Shown here piece after piece: positions 6,438 through 13,902 of a stretch of DNA of 33,865 bases; within the stretch, counting starts at the first letter, position 1, and each line of letters starts with the position of its first letter. The notes under the pieces are model-generated. The model was given only the letters and a program-made list of their open reading frames with translations, was not told where the DNA came from and ran no database searches. The DNA is from an uncultured Lachnospiraceae bacterium. Lineage in GTDB: Bacteria > Bacillota > Clostridia > Lachnospirales > Lachnospiraceae. The stretch spans positions 1 to 33,865 of the forward strand of contig CACWLA010000020.1 of NCBI GenBank assembly GCA_902761665.1. Reading direction: 5' to 3'. The translations under genes were made by a program, and so were the position numbers.

Positions 6438-8777
6438 TTATTTCACTTCAAACATCACGTCGATGGGGCCGGCGTCGGTGCAGGTGACGTGAAGCTTTGC
6501 TTCGCCCTTTTCACCGGTGGTGCGGACGTAGGTACCGCACATGCCGCCTTCGGCGGTCGCGACGGCGGGGCCGATGATCTCAATGGGACCTTCGACCGTG
6601 AAGCCGACGGGGGCCTGCGCGTAGTTCGCGACGTTGTCGTATTCATCCAGCAGGCGGATGCGGACCGCTGCGCAGTCATAGGTATCGCCTTCGGTAAGGA
6701 CCGTCTTTGACGGCTTTGCTTCGAGATGCAGAATGCGGCTCTGCGCCTTGCAGGAGGAGGCGACGACCACGCCGTTCCGAATGGCGTCGAAGCGCCAGAC
6801 CGGCGTCGCCTGGCCCCAGTTGCCCACGTATTTGCCGTAGAGCTCATAGGCGTCTTCGAATTTCAGGCGGTAGATGAGGGAGGTCCAGGCAAACTTGATC
6901 TTCTTGCCGAGCGGGAGGCCTTCCAGCCCGTATTTGGACGCGGCCAGCAGGCAGTCACGGACCATGTCCGCCTTGCGTCTGCCGAAGCCTTCTTCGGTGC
7001 GGAGCAGTTCCCCGATGGTATCGTCCGCGAGGATGGGCTCATGCTTCAGGCCGGTGAACGGCTTCGGCGTGAACTCCGCGACGAATTTGTCGTTCTTGTA
7101 CAGTTTCACCGAGTCGGCGTTCGTGAACAGATAAATGTCGCCGACAGTGCCGGCCGGATAATCGCCGATCGCCATGCCGGAACCGACTTCCAGCACGGGC
7201 TTTTCCTCACCCTGGCTCGCGTAGACCGCGGCAGCCAGCTTCGGGTTGCGGAAGGCATCCATGACGCCGTGGTAGCAGATGCGGTCGCCGGAACCGAAGT
7301 CCTGATGGGTCTGATAGTCGAACATGCACCAGGCAAAGCAGCCGGCGTGTTCGGGAGAACTGAGCGCGGCGCCCTGCACTTTCGCGTGGCGGAGGGCATG
7401 CTCCTGGCGCTTGCCCCAGTGGTCGTAGCTCTTCGTCGGGAACATATGGCCGTTGTTTTCCGTGACCAGGAGCGCCTTCTCGGGCGCGGCACCGACTTCT
7501 TTCTTGGACAGGACGCCCTTCTTGTCCATGCTGTCGCAGGAGAAATCGTTGAAGGTGTAGACGTCCTCAAGCAGGTGGCTGTTCTTGATGTAGCGGACCC
7601 CGCCGGTCATGCGGCTCGGGTCAAGTTCGTGCGCCAGCTTGTTGGTGCGGGTGTAGAAATCGTCGTCATCCATACTCTCGTTGATGCGGACGCCCCAGAG
7701 GATGATGGACGGGTGATTCCGGTACTGCAGGACCATTTCCCGCGTATTCTCGATCGCCTGATCCTTCCAGCCTTCGTCGCCGATGTGCTGCCAGCCGGGG
7801 ATCTCCGTGAAGACAAGGAGGCCGCGCCTGTCGCATTCGTCGATGAAATACTGGCTCTGCGGATAGTGCGAGGTGCGGACGGCGTTGCAGGCCAGCTCTT
7901 CCTTCAGGATGCGCGCGTCTTCGCGCTGCAGGGATTCGGAGGCGGCGTAGCCCATGTAAGGGTAGGACTGATGGCGGTTCAGGCCGCGGATAAAGAATTT
8001 CTTGTTGTTGAGATAGAAGCCGTCGGCACGGAACTCGGCGGTACGGAAACCGAAGGTCGTGCGGACGACGTCGCGCTCGCGGCCGTCATTATGCAGCAGG
8101 GTCGCTTCGCAGGTGTAGAGATAGGGGTCGTAGGGATCCCAGATCTCGGCGTCCTGGAGCGTTAAGTCGAAGCGGTCGCCGGCTGCGGTGAGGGTATAGA
8201 CCTCGTCGCCGCTTCTGTCCAGGATCTTCAGCATTACGCCGTCGTGGTCGCCTTTCACGGTCAGGTCGATGTGCGCCTTGTTCAGGGCAGGCGTGTAAAT
8301 GAAGATGTCCTCAATGTAGTCCGCCGGCCGGACGTCCAGCCAGACGTCGCGGTAGAGGCCGCCGTAGGTAAGGTAGTCGATCATGTAGCCGAAAGGCGGG
8401 ATGGCTGCGTTTTCCGTGGTGTCCAGACGGACGGTGACCGTATTCGTCTCCCCGTAGCGGACGACGTTCGTGATCTCCGCGCGGAAGGCGGTATAGCCGC
8501 AGTTATGCACCGCGACCGGCCTGCCGTTGCAGTAGACCGTGGCGATGTGCGCCGCACCGTCGAACTGCAGGAAGAGGCGCTTGCCGCGCCAGTTTTCCGG
8601 AACGTCAAGCTTCCTGCGGTAGCCGCAGAGCAGAGAATAGTCCTCGGGAGCTGCATAGTGCAGGCTGAGTTCGCGGACGTTGTGCGGAAGGCGGACGGGC
8701 AGTGCTTCGCCCTCGAAACGTGCGAACGCGTCGGACCATTTTTCGGTAAATTCCCAATGATTGTCGAGTCGGATCAT
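6438..8777 (-). CDS. Glycoside hydrolase family 2 (beta-galactosidase/beta-glucuronidase-like)
   Basis: 779 residues from the ATG at 8777, chosen because GGAGG lies 5 bases upstream and the N-terminus MIRLDNHWEF begins the GH2 sugar-binding domain; the open frame extends to 8960 but crosses the promoter. Domains: jelly-roll sugar-binding domain (about 1-150, with GLYRDVWLDV), Ig-like domain (about 150-248), TIM barrel (about 250-530) and C-terminal beta domains. The predicted acid/base is Glu367 in WGVRINES and the nucleophile is Glu440 in VTENNGH; RTSHYP (301-306) is the usual barrel motif. There is no signal peptide, so it should act on imported oligosaccharides in the cytosol. It has its own promoter and no sugar transporter nearby. 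The exact sugar (galactoside, glucuronide or other) cannot be decided. Confidence 0.93.
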   Translation of the reverse strand: MIRLDNHWEFTEKWSDAFARFEGEALPVRLPHNVRELSLHYAAPEDYSLLCGYRRKLDVPENWRGKRLFLQFDGAAHIATVYCNGRPVAVHNCGYTAFRAEITNVVRYGETNTVTVRLDTTENAAIPPFGYMIDYLTYGGLYRDVWLDVRPADYIEDIFIYTPALNKAHIDLTVKGDHDGVMLKILDRSGDEVYTLTAAGDRFDLTLQDAEIWDPYDPYLYTCEATLLHNDGRERDVVRTTFGFRTAEFRADGFYLNNKKFFIRGLNRHQSYPYMGYAASESLQREDARILKEELACNAVRTSHYPQSQYFIDECDRRGLLVFTEIPGWQHIGDEGWKDQAIENTREMVLQYRNHPSIILWGVRINESMDDDDFYTRTNKLAHELDPSRMTGGVRYIKNSHLLEDVYTFNDFSCDSMDKKGVLSKKEVGAAPEKALLVTENNGHMFPTKSYDHWGKRQEHALRHAKVQGAALSSPEHAGCFAWCMFDYQTHQDFGSGDRICYHGVMDAFRNPKLAAAVYASQGEEKPVLEVGSGMAIGDYPAGTVGDIYLFTNADSVKLYKNDKFVAEFTPKPFTGLKHEPILADDTIGELLRTEEGFGRRKADMVRDCLLAASKYGLEGLPLGKKIKFAWTSLIYRLKFEDAYELYGKYVGNWGQATPVWRFDAIRNGVVVASSCKAQSRILHLEAKPSKTVLTEGDTYDCAAVRIRLLDEYDNVANYAQAPVGFTVEGPIEIIGPAVATAEGGMCGTYVRTTGEKGEAKLHVTCTDAGPIDVMFEVK

Positions 8778-8805
8778 GACGACCTCCAGGTGCCGTAATA
8801 CTGAT

Positions 8806-8834
8806 ATTGTAGCAGGAGGCGCAGGGAAATTCAA
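8806..8834 (-). promoter_or_regulatory. Sigma-A promoter of the GH2 gene
   Basis: On the minus strand: -35 TTGAAT (8829-8834), 17-base spacer, -10 TACAAT (8806-8811). The leader is only about 20 bases. The promoter is back-to-back with the lipoprotein promoter at 8892-8919. No clear operator repeat was seen between them. Confidence 0.8.
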
Positions 8835-8891
8835 GGCACGGAGCCCCGCCGCCTTATTAAGTATTTGTAAACTTTGCCGGCGGAAATGCGC

Positions 8892-8919
8892 TTGCAAATC
8901 ACCCCGTATGGTGTAGAAT
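8892..8919 (+). promoter_or_regulatory. Promoter of the small lipoprotein gene
   Basis: -35 TTGCAA (8892-8897), 16-base spacer, -10 TAGAAT (8914-8919). GGAGGG at 8931-8936 is the ribosome site for the ATG at 8944. Confidence 0.7.
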
Positions 8920-8943
8920 GAAAACAGAAAGGAGGGACCCGGA

Positions 8944-9516
8944 ATGAAGAGACTGATCACGCTTCTTCTTGCAGTTTTCGTGGTCCTTTCCGTGACTGCC
9001 TGCGGCAGCTGGGACTGGAGCCTGCATTACGATAAGATGTACAAGGCCGGCGGCTTCGATTTCGGTCTGAATACGGAGGGAAAGGAAGCCTTCGCGGCCG
9101 CGTACGTCTGGGACGGGACCGAGGAGGGACGGCGGATCGTGATCCCGGACGAAGCGGAAGGCTGCACGGTCTTCAAGCTGGGCGGATTCTACGGACGCGG
9201 GCTTCCGATGCCGTTTTATGTGGCGGTTCCGGCGGATCTGGGGGAAAGCGCCGTTCCGGCAGGTGAAGAGGGCGGACCGCGGACAGAGGAGATCCTGTTC
9301 ACGCTCGTCTTCGGACCGAACCTGACGGAGATCGGGAACGTCCGGGAAAGCGCGGATTTTATCGCGTACGCGGAAGACGGGAAACCGGTGCAGTACCATC
9401 CGGTCTTTGCCTTCGAAGTGGATGAGAAGAATCCGGCTTTTTACGCGAAGGACGGAAAACTGTACACGAAGCGCGGCGCACTCGTTACTGATTTTGAATA
9501 TCCCGCGGAAAAATAA
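8944..9516 (+). CDS. Small hypothetical lipoprotein
   Basis: 190 residues. The N-terminus MKRLITLLLAVFVVLSVTAC is a lipoprotein signal with Cys20 as the predicted lipidated residue, so the protein is anchored outside the membrane. The rest has no family I recognise. The segment GTEEGRRIVIPDEAEGCTVFKLGG followed by FGPNLTEIG resembles the leucine-rich, BspA-like surface repeats (pattern: value, 'IP..V..I'), here in only one or two degenerate copies; that likeness is weak. FYAKDGKLYTKRGALV near the C-terminus also fits BspA-type proteins. It is monocistronic with its own promoter and a good ribosome site. It ends 8 bases before the tRNA promoter, with no clear terminator of its own. Confidence 0.82.
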   Translation: MKRLITLLLAVFVVLSVTACGSWDWSLHYDKMYKAGGFDFGLNTEGKEAFAAAYVWDGTEEGRRIVIPDEAEGCTVFKLGGFYGRGLPMPFYVAVPADLGESAVPAGEEGGPRTEEILFTLVFGPNLTEIGNVRESADFIAYAEDGKPVQYHPVFAFEVDEKNPAFYAKDGKLYTKRGALVTDFEYPAEK

Positions 9517-9524
9517 AAAAATCC

Positions 9525-9553
9525 TTGACACGCAAAAAAGCATATGCTATTAT
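9525..9553 (+). promoter_or_regulatory. Near-consensus promoter of the fMet-Phe tRNA operon
   Basis: Perfect -35 TTGACA (9525-9530), 17-base spacer, -10 TATTAT (9548-9553). This is the best-matching promoter in the window, as expected for stable RNA. Confidence 0.92.
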
Positions 9554-9555
9554 CA

Positions 9556-9580
9556 TAGGGCGCCTCAAAAGGGCGCCCTA
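9556..9580. repeat. Inverted repeat at the start of the fMet-Phe tRNA transcript
   Basis: TAGGGCGCC (9556-9564), loop TCAAAAG, GGCGCCCTA (9572-9580): a perfect 9-bp stem overlapping the expected transcription start (about 9560) and ending 9 bases before tRNA-fMet. It has no T-run after it, so it is not an intrinsic terminator. It may be an operator or a 5' leader hairpin for pre-tRNA processing. Confidence 0.75.
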
Positions 9581-9589
9581 TATGAACGT

Positions 9590-9663
9590 CGCGGGGTAGA
9601 GCAGTCCGGAAGCTCGTCGGGCTCATAACCCGGAGGTCGCAGGTTCAAATCCTGCCCCCGCTA
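9590..9663 (+). tRNA. tRNA-fMet, initiator (anticodon CAT)
   Basis: 74 bases. It starts CGCGGGG and the acceptor 3' side is CCCCGCT then A, leaving an unpaired 1:72 position (C against T), which is the initiator hallmark. The anticodon stem carries the three stacked G-C pairs (GGG/CCC) around loop CTCATAA. The CCA tail is not encoded. It is transcribed from the TTGACA/TATTAT promoter with tRNA-Phe. Confidence 0.96.
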
Positions 9664-9669
9664 CTTTGT

Positions 9670-9742
9670 GCCCAGATAGCTCAGATGGTAGAGCAGAGGA
9701 CTGAAAATCCTCGTGTCACTGGTTCGATTCCGGTTCTGGGCA
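9670..9742 (+). tRNA. tRNA-Phe (anticodon GAA)
   Basis: 73 bases. The acceptor GCCCAGA pairs with TCTGGGC, the anticodon stem GAGGA/TCCTC encloses loop CTGAAAA, and the T-loop is TTCGATT. Anticodon GAA reads Phe. The CCA tail is not encoded. It sits 6 bases after tRNA-fMet. Confidence 0.97.
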
Positions 9743-9751
9743 CTTTTCATT

Positions 9752-9777
9752 TCCAGGAAACCGTTCCTGGATTTTTT
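9752..9777 (+). terminator. Terminator of the tRNA operon
   Basis: TCCAGGAA, loop ACCG, TTCCTGGA, then six T. It lies 9 bases after tRNA-Phe. Confidence 0.9.
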
Positions 9778-9806
9778 ATTTTCCGGAAGGCAGCGGGAAG
9801 AACCAT

Positions 9807-9835
9807 TTGCCATATCGGCCGAAAGCAAGTATAAT
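9807..9835 (+). promoter_or_regulatory. Sigma-A promoter of the kinase-holB-ricT-trmN6-rsmI operon
   Basis: -35 TTGCCA (9807-9812), 17-base spacer, perfect -10 TATAAT (9830-9835). The TTG at 9807 opens the reading frame on paper but is the -35 hexamer, so the real start is the ATG at 9867. Confidence 0.88.
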
Positions 9836-9866
9836 ATATGGGAATTTTGGCAAAAGAGGTTCCGTC

Positions 9867-10454
9867 ATGGGAAAGATCTTTTATCTGATCGGGCCCAGCG
9901 CCTCCGGGAAGGACCGGCTGCTGGGCGAGCTGAAGACGCGTTTTCCGCAGCTGCGTACCATAGTGATGTATACGACGAGGCCCATCCGCAGCGGTGAGGT
10001 CCCGGACGTCGCGTACCATTTCATCACGGCGGAGGAGTTTCAGGCGGAAAAGGCGGCCGGCCGCGTGATCGAATCCCGCACCTATCAGACGGTGCACGGA
10101 CCCTGGACTTACGCGACCCTGGATGACGGCGCCATCGATCTTGAAGACCATTCCTACCTGATGGCCGGAACGCTGGAATCCTTCGGCCAGACGCTGAAAT
10201 ATTACGGTGCGGACCGCGTGGTGCCGCTGTACATCGAGGTCGAACCCGGCCTCAGGCTTTTCCGTGCCCTTGCGCGCGAACGCTCGCAGGCCGAGCCGAA
10301 ATATGCCGAAATGTGCCGCCGGTTCCTGGCGGACGAAGAGGATTTCTCCCCGGAGAAACAGGCGGCGTTTCATTTCCCGAGAAAATACATGAACGACGAC
10401 TTTGACACCTGCCTCGGGGAACTTGCGGATACGATCGAAAAGGAACTGCAATGA
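9867..10454 (+). CDS. Guanylate kinase-like P-loop protein
   Basis: 195 residues from the ATG at 9867 (AGAGGT upstream). The P-loop GPSASGKD spans 9-16; TTRPIRSGEVPDVAYHFIT (36-54) matches the guanylate kinase TTR..R.GE..G..Y.F block, and TYQTVHGPWTYAT (72-84) resembles the acceptor-nucleotide lid motif. The length is near that of bacterial Gmk (about 200). The P-loop differs from the usual GPSGVGKGT, and the VHG..YGT lid is altered, so a shifted nucleotide preference is possible. It is the first gene of the operon and overlaps holB by 4 bases (ATGA). In Bacillus the thymidylate kinase gene holds this place, and in several Clostridia a guanylate kinase-like gene is found here. No second gmk is visible in the window, so I do not assign the symbol. 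Confidence 0.85.
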   Translation: MGKIFYLIGPSASGKDRLLGELKTRFPQLRTIVMYTTRPIRSGEVPDVAYHFITAEEFQAEKAAGRVIESRTYQTVHGPWTYATLDDGAIDLEDHSYLMAGTLESFGQTLKYYGADRVVPLYIEVEPGLRLFRALARERSQAEPKYAEMCRRFLADEEDFSPEKQAAFHFPRKYMNDDFDTCLGELADTIEKELQ

Positions 10455-11308
10455 ACGGCGCAGAACGCTACTTTGCCCTTGCCGGAGAACGCGGCGAACT
10501 GGGACACGCCTTCCTGCTGGAAGGCGAAGACCCCGAGGTCCTTCTGAAGACCGCGGGGCGGATCGCGCAGCGCATCCTCTGCGAGAAGGGCACGGCCTGC
10601 GGCGTCTGCGAAAGCTGCCGCGCGGCGCTTTCCGGGAACCATCCGGATATCATCACGGTCACGCACGAAAAGCCCGATACGCTCTCCGTCGGTGAGATCA
10701 GAGCCCAGCTCGTGGACGACATGGAGATCCGTCCGTACCGTTCGGCGCGGAAGATCTACCTGGTCCCGGACGCCGGGAAGATGAATCCCCAGGCGCAGAA
10801 CGCCCTGCTGAAAACGCTCGAGGAGCCGCCGGCCTACGGGATGATCCTGCTGCTCGCGGACAACCGGAACCGTTTCCTCCCGACCGTTCTTTCACGTGTC
10901 GCCACGCTTCGCTGCGAAGAGGAAAGCGGCGGGGAAGAGAAAGAGACGTCCGGAAGCGCCCGCCTCATCCGGCTCCTGCGCCGCCTGCAGACCGCGGACG
11001 CTGCAGAACTTGCGAAGGCAGCCTCCGAACTGAAGAGCGACGGCGTTTCGGCGGAGGAAACTTTTGAACTTTTGACATATCTCTGGCGGGACGAGCTCAT
11101 CGTCAAGGCCGGAGGAAAGACGCGCCTTCGCTTTGCGGAGGCGGCGGACATGCTTGAGGATTGGGCTGAAGCCCTCTCCTGGGCGGATGAGGACCGTGTT
11201 TTCGCGGCCATACAGGAAGGAAAAGCCAAACTGAAGGCCAACGGCAATCCGGACGTTGCCCTGGAAGTTTTTCTGCTGGAGCTCCGTGAGCTCCTGCGCA
11301 AAGCATAG
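10451..11308 (+). CDS. holB: DNA polymerase III clamp-loader subunit delta'
   Basis: 285 residues, somewhat shorter than the usual 310-340. It carries the AAA+ clamp-loader fold with the zinc module C44-C50-C53-C56 and the strongly diagnostic NPQAQNALLKTLEEPP segment (about 116-131). Its N-terminal LLEGEDPEVLL replaces a Walker A, as expected for a delta' stator subunit that does not hydrolyse ATP. The conserved SRC motif reads LSRVATL, so its Cys is replaced by Val. It would join the tau/gamma and delta subunits to load the beta clamp at the replication fork. The start overlaps the kinase stop by 4 bases, giving translational coupling. Confidence 0.93.
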   Translation: MNGAERYFALAGERGELGHAFLLEGEDPEVLLKTAGRIAQRILCEKGTACGVCESCRAALSGNHPDIITVTHEKPDTLSVGEIRAQLVDDMEIRPYRSARKIYLVPDAGKMNPQAQNALLKTLEEPPAYGMILLLADNRNRFLPTVLSRVATLRCEEESGGEEKETSGSARLIRLLRRLQTADAAELAKAASELKSDGVSAEETFELLTYLWRDELIVKAGGKTRLRFAEAADMLEDWAEALSWADEDRVFAAIQEGKAKLKANGNPDVALEVFLLELRELLRKA

Positions 11309-11323
11309 ATAAGAGGTATTGAA

Positions 11324-12232
11324 ATGAAAGTTGTCGGGATCCGTTTCCGGCGCGCGGGGAAGATCTATCCGTACGATCCCTGCGGACTGGAACTGAGAAA
11401 GGATATGAAAGTCATCGTGGAGGCGGTCTGGGGCATCGAGATGGGCACCGTCGTCTACACGGAAAAGGAACTGCCGGAGGGGAGCGACCTTTCGCAGGTG
11501 CGGCACGTGATCCGCATCGCCACGGCAGAGGACCTGGAGCGCGAGGGCAACAACCGCAAAAAAGAAGCGACGGCCTACGGCATCTGCCTGGAGAAGATCG
11601 CGAAGCACGGCCTTGCGATGAAGTTGGTCGCGGTAGAATATACCTTCGACGGCAATAAGATCCTGTTCTATTTCACTGCGGACGGCCGCATCGACTTCCG
11701 CGAACTGGTCAAGGATCTGGCGTCGGTCTTCCACACCCGCATCGAGCTTCGGCAGATCGGCGTGCGCGACGAGACCAAGATCCTCGGCGGGCTTGGCATC
11801 TGCGGGCGCGTCCTGTGCTGCCACAGCTATCTGTCCGAATTCAGCCCCGTGTCGATCCGCATGGCCAAGGAACAGAACCTGTCCCTGAACCCGACCAAGA
11901 TCTCGGGTGCCTGCGGACGGCTGATGTGCTGCCTGAAGAATGAGGAAGATACCTACGAATACTTAAACAGCAAGCTGCCGGGGATCGGTGATCCGGTCGT
12001 GATCAAAAACGGAAATGTCCGCGGGACCGTGAAGGACGTGAACGTCCTGCGCCAGACGGTCTCGGTCATGATCACCGGCGATGACGATACGGACATCAGG
12101 ACCGTGAGCGTGGACGACATCAGTTTCCACAGCCGCCGCCGGGCAAAGCGCCTGAGCCCTGAGGAAATGAAGGAAATGAAGGAACTGGAAGCCATGGAAA
12201 AGGGCGACAAGGACAGTTCCAAACTGGACTGA
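11324..12232 (+). CDS. ricT: PSP1-domain protein RicT (YaaT), Fe-S subunit of the RNase Y-specificity complex
   Basis: 302 residues, a full-length PSP1 family protein. The conserved core GGLGICGRVLCC ... SGACGRLMCC supplies C160, C165, C166, C197, C202 and C203. In Bacillus the RicA-RicF-RicT complex binds [4Fe-4S] clusters, affects RNase Y-dependent mRNA maturation and influences sporulation and biofilm development. AGAGG lies 7 bases before the ATG, and the gene is 15 bases after holB. The C-terminal tail is acidic, lysine-rich and probably disordered. The same neighbours (holB upstream, a methyltransferase and rsmI downstream) occur in Bacillus and Clostridia. Confidence 0.93.
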   Translation: MKVVGIRFRRAGKIYPYDPCGLELRKDMKVIVEAVWGIEMGTVVYTEKELPEGSDLSQVRHVIRIATAEDLEREGNNRKKEATAYGICLEKIAKHGLAMKLVAVEYTFDGNKILFYFTADGRIDFRELVKDLASVFHTRIELRQIGVRDETKILGGLGICGRVLCCHSYLSEFSPVSIRMAKEQNLSLNPTKISGACGRLMCCLKNEEDTYEYLNSKLPGIGDPVVIKNGNVRGTVKDVNVLRQTVSVMITGDDDTDIRTVSVDDISFHSRRRAKRLSPEEMKEMKELEAMEKGDKDSSKLD

Positions 12233-12233
12233 C

Positions 12234-12989
12234 ATGGAAAAGAAACTGCGTTCGGATGAGCTGGGGAGAAAGGGATACCGGATCCTGCAGGATCCGGACG
12301 CTTTCTGTTTCGGCGTGGACGCGGTGCTGCTGGCGGACTTTGCCAAGGCATCGCGGACGGACCGGGTGCTGGACCTCGGAACGGGGAACGGGATCCTTCC
12401 GCTGCTTCTGGATGCAAGGGAAAAGGGCGGCAGCATTGTCGGCCTCGAACTGCAGGAGGCGTCGGCCGCGCTGGCCGCAGAGAACTTTGCGCTGAACGGG
12501 GCAGAGGAGCGGCTCTCCGCGGTCTGCGGCGACCTGAAGGAAGCATCGGTGATCTTCGGAAAAGCGTCATTCGACGCGGTCGTGACCAATCCGCCCTACC
12601 AGGAACTCGGCAGGGGCGTCGTCAACCCGGACAGCGCGAAATCCGTCGCGCGGCATGAGATCGCCTGTACGCTGGAGGACGTCCTGCGGGAAGCCGCCGC
12701 AGTCCTGAAGCTGCATGGGATATTTTACATGGTGCACCGTCCGAAGCGGCTGGCAGAGATCCTTGCAGGGATGCAGGCGGTCCGGATCGCCCCGCGGACG
12801 CTCCGCTTCGTGCATGCGCATGCGGGAGATAAGGCCTCGCTGGTCCTGGTTTCCGGCATGCGGGGCGGCGGCAAGGAACTGCGCGTCCTGCCCCCGCTCA
12901 TCCTTTACGGGGAGGACGGAAAGTACACGCCGGAAGTGTATGAGATCTATTACGGTGAAGGCACGGGGAAGGCAGGAGAAGAAAGATGA
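12234..12989 (+). CDS. TrmN6/YabB-like SAM-dependent N6-adenine methyltransferase
   Basis: 251 residues. It is a Rossmann methyltransferase with SAM-binding motif DLGTGNGI (47-54) and the amino-methyltransferase motif NPPY (119-122). The N-terminal QDPDAFCFGVDAVLLADF is typical of the tRNA1(Val) (adenine37-N6)-methyltransferase family. Members methylate A37 of tRNA-Val in Escherichia coli; the substrate in Firmicutes is assumed by homology. It starts 1 base after ricT and overlaps rsmI by 4 bases, so the three are probably translationally coupled. The position between ricT and rsmI matches yabB in Bacillus. Confidence 0.9.
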   Translation: MEKKLRSDELGRKGYRILQDPDAFCFGVDAVLLADFAKASRTDRVLDLGTGNGILPLLLDAREKGGSIVGLELQEASAALAAENFALNGAEERLSAVCGDLKEASVIFGKASFDAVVTNPPYQELGRGVVNPDSAKSVARHEIACTLEDVLREAAAVLKLHGIFYMVHRPKRLAEILAGMQAVRIAPRTLRFVHAHAGDKASLVLVSGMRGGGKELRVLPPLILYGEDGKYTPEVYEIYYGEGTGKAGEER

Positions 12990-13837
12990 GCGGAACACTG
13001 TATCTGTGCGCGACGCCGATCGGCAACCGCGGCGACATTACGGAGCGGGTAAAAGAAACGCTCGCATCGGTCGATCTGATTGCGGCGGAGGATACCCGCC
13101 ACAGCCGCGGGCTCCTTTCGCATTACGGGATCGAGAAGCCGCTCACGAGCTATCACGAGCACAATAAGTACGAAAAGGCAGAGGAACTCCTCAGCCTGCT
13201 GCTGGAAGGCAAGAACATCGCCCTCATTACCGACGCGGGCACGCCGTCGATCTCCGATCCCGGCGAAGTACTGGTGCGCCGCTGCCATGAAAGCGGTGTC
13301 ACCGTCACGTCCCTGCCCGGCGCCTGCGCCCTCGTCACGGCGCTTTCCGTCTCGGGCTTTCCGTCCAGACGCTTCGTTTTCGAAGGCTTTCTGCCGCAGG
13401 AGACGAAGGAAAGAAAAGCCGTACTCGCCTCGCTCCGGACGGAGCGCCGCACGGTCATCCTCTACGAAGCGCCGCACCGCCTGGTGAAGACATTGGGCAT
13501 TCTGGAAGAAGCTCTCGGTGCCCGGCGGATCTGCATCTGCCGCGAACTGACGAAGATCCACGAAGAGGCGGTCTGGACGACGCTCCCCGAGGCGATCCGA
13601 TTCTGGACGGAAAACGAGCCCCGCGGCGAATACGTGCTGGTGCTGGAGGGGCTGCCTGAAGAAGAGGCGGCTGCGGAAGGCGCGGCGCGCTGGAGCGGAA
13701 TGAGCCTGACGGAGCATCTGCAGCAGTATCTGGATGAGGGCCTGGATAAAAAAGAGGCCATGAAGCGCATGGCTGAGGACCGGGGCGTAAGCCGCCGGGA
13801 GATCTATCAGGGACTGCTGGAGGAAGAAAACAGATAA
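12986..13837 (+). CDS. rsmI: 16S rRNA (cytidine1402-2'-O)-methyltransferase
   Basis: 283 residues, the normal length. The tetrapyrrole-methylase fold shows ATPIGN (9-14), AEDTR (34-38), ITDAGTPSISDPG (81-93) and GFLPQ near residue 137. RsmI methylates the ribose of C1402 in the 16S decoding centre using SAM. The C-terminal region ends in a short helical domain (EHLQQYLDEGLDKKEAMKRM) found in RsmI proteins. It is the last gene of the operon, overlapping the previous gene by 4 bases and closed by the hairpin at 13841-13878. Confidence 0.96.
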   Translation: MSGTLYLCATPIGNRGDITERVKETLASVDLIAAEDTRHSRGLLSHYGIEKPLTSYHEHNKYEKAEELLSLLLEGKNIALITDAGTPSISDPGEVLVRRCHESGVTVTSLPGACALVTALSVSGFPSRRFVFEGFLPQETKERKAVLASLRTERRTVILYEAPHRLVKTLGILEEALGARRICICRELTKIHEEAVWTTLPEAIRFWTENEPRGEYVLVLEGLPEEEAAAEGAARWSGMSLTEHLQQYLDEGLDKKEAMKRMAEDRGVSRREIYQGLLEEENR

Positions 13838-13840
13838 ACG

Positions 13841-13878
13841 AAACCGCCCTGCCGGAACGGACTCCGAAAGGGCGGTTT
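13841..13878. terminator. Bidirectional terminator between rsmI and dxr
   Basis: AAACCGCCCT (13841-13850) pairs with AGGGCGGTTT (13869-13878) around an 18-base loop; the right side is T-rich (TTTTCC) and the left side A-rich. It serves two convergent genes. Confidence 0.85.
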
Positions 13879-13902
13879 TCCTGTATTCTGCTGCTGCCGG
13901 TC

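Noticed and set aside
8778-8960. 61-codon upstream extension of the GH2 gene
   Set aside because: It crosses the gene's own promoter and the divergent lipoprotein promoter; the GH2 domain begins at the ATG at 8777 behind GGAGG.
9807-9866. In-frame TTG extension of the guanylate kinase-like gene
   Set aside because: The TTG is the -35 box of a TTGCCA/TATAAT promoter; the family N-terminus begins at the ATG at 9867.
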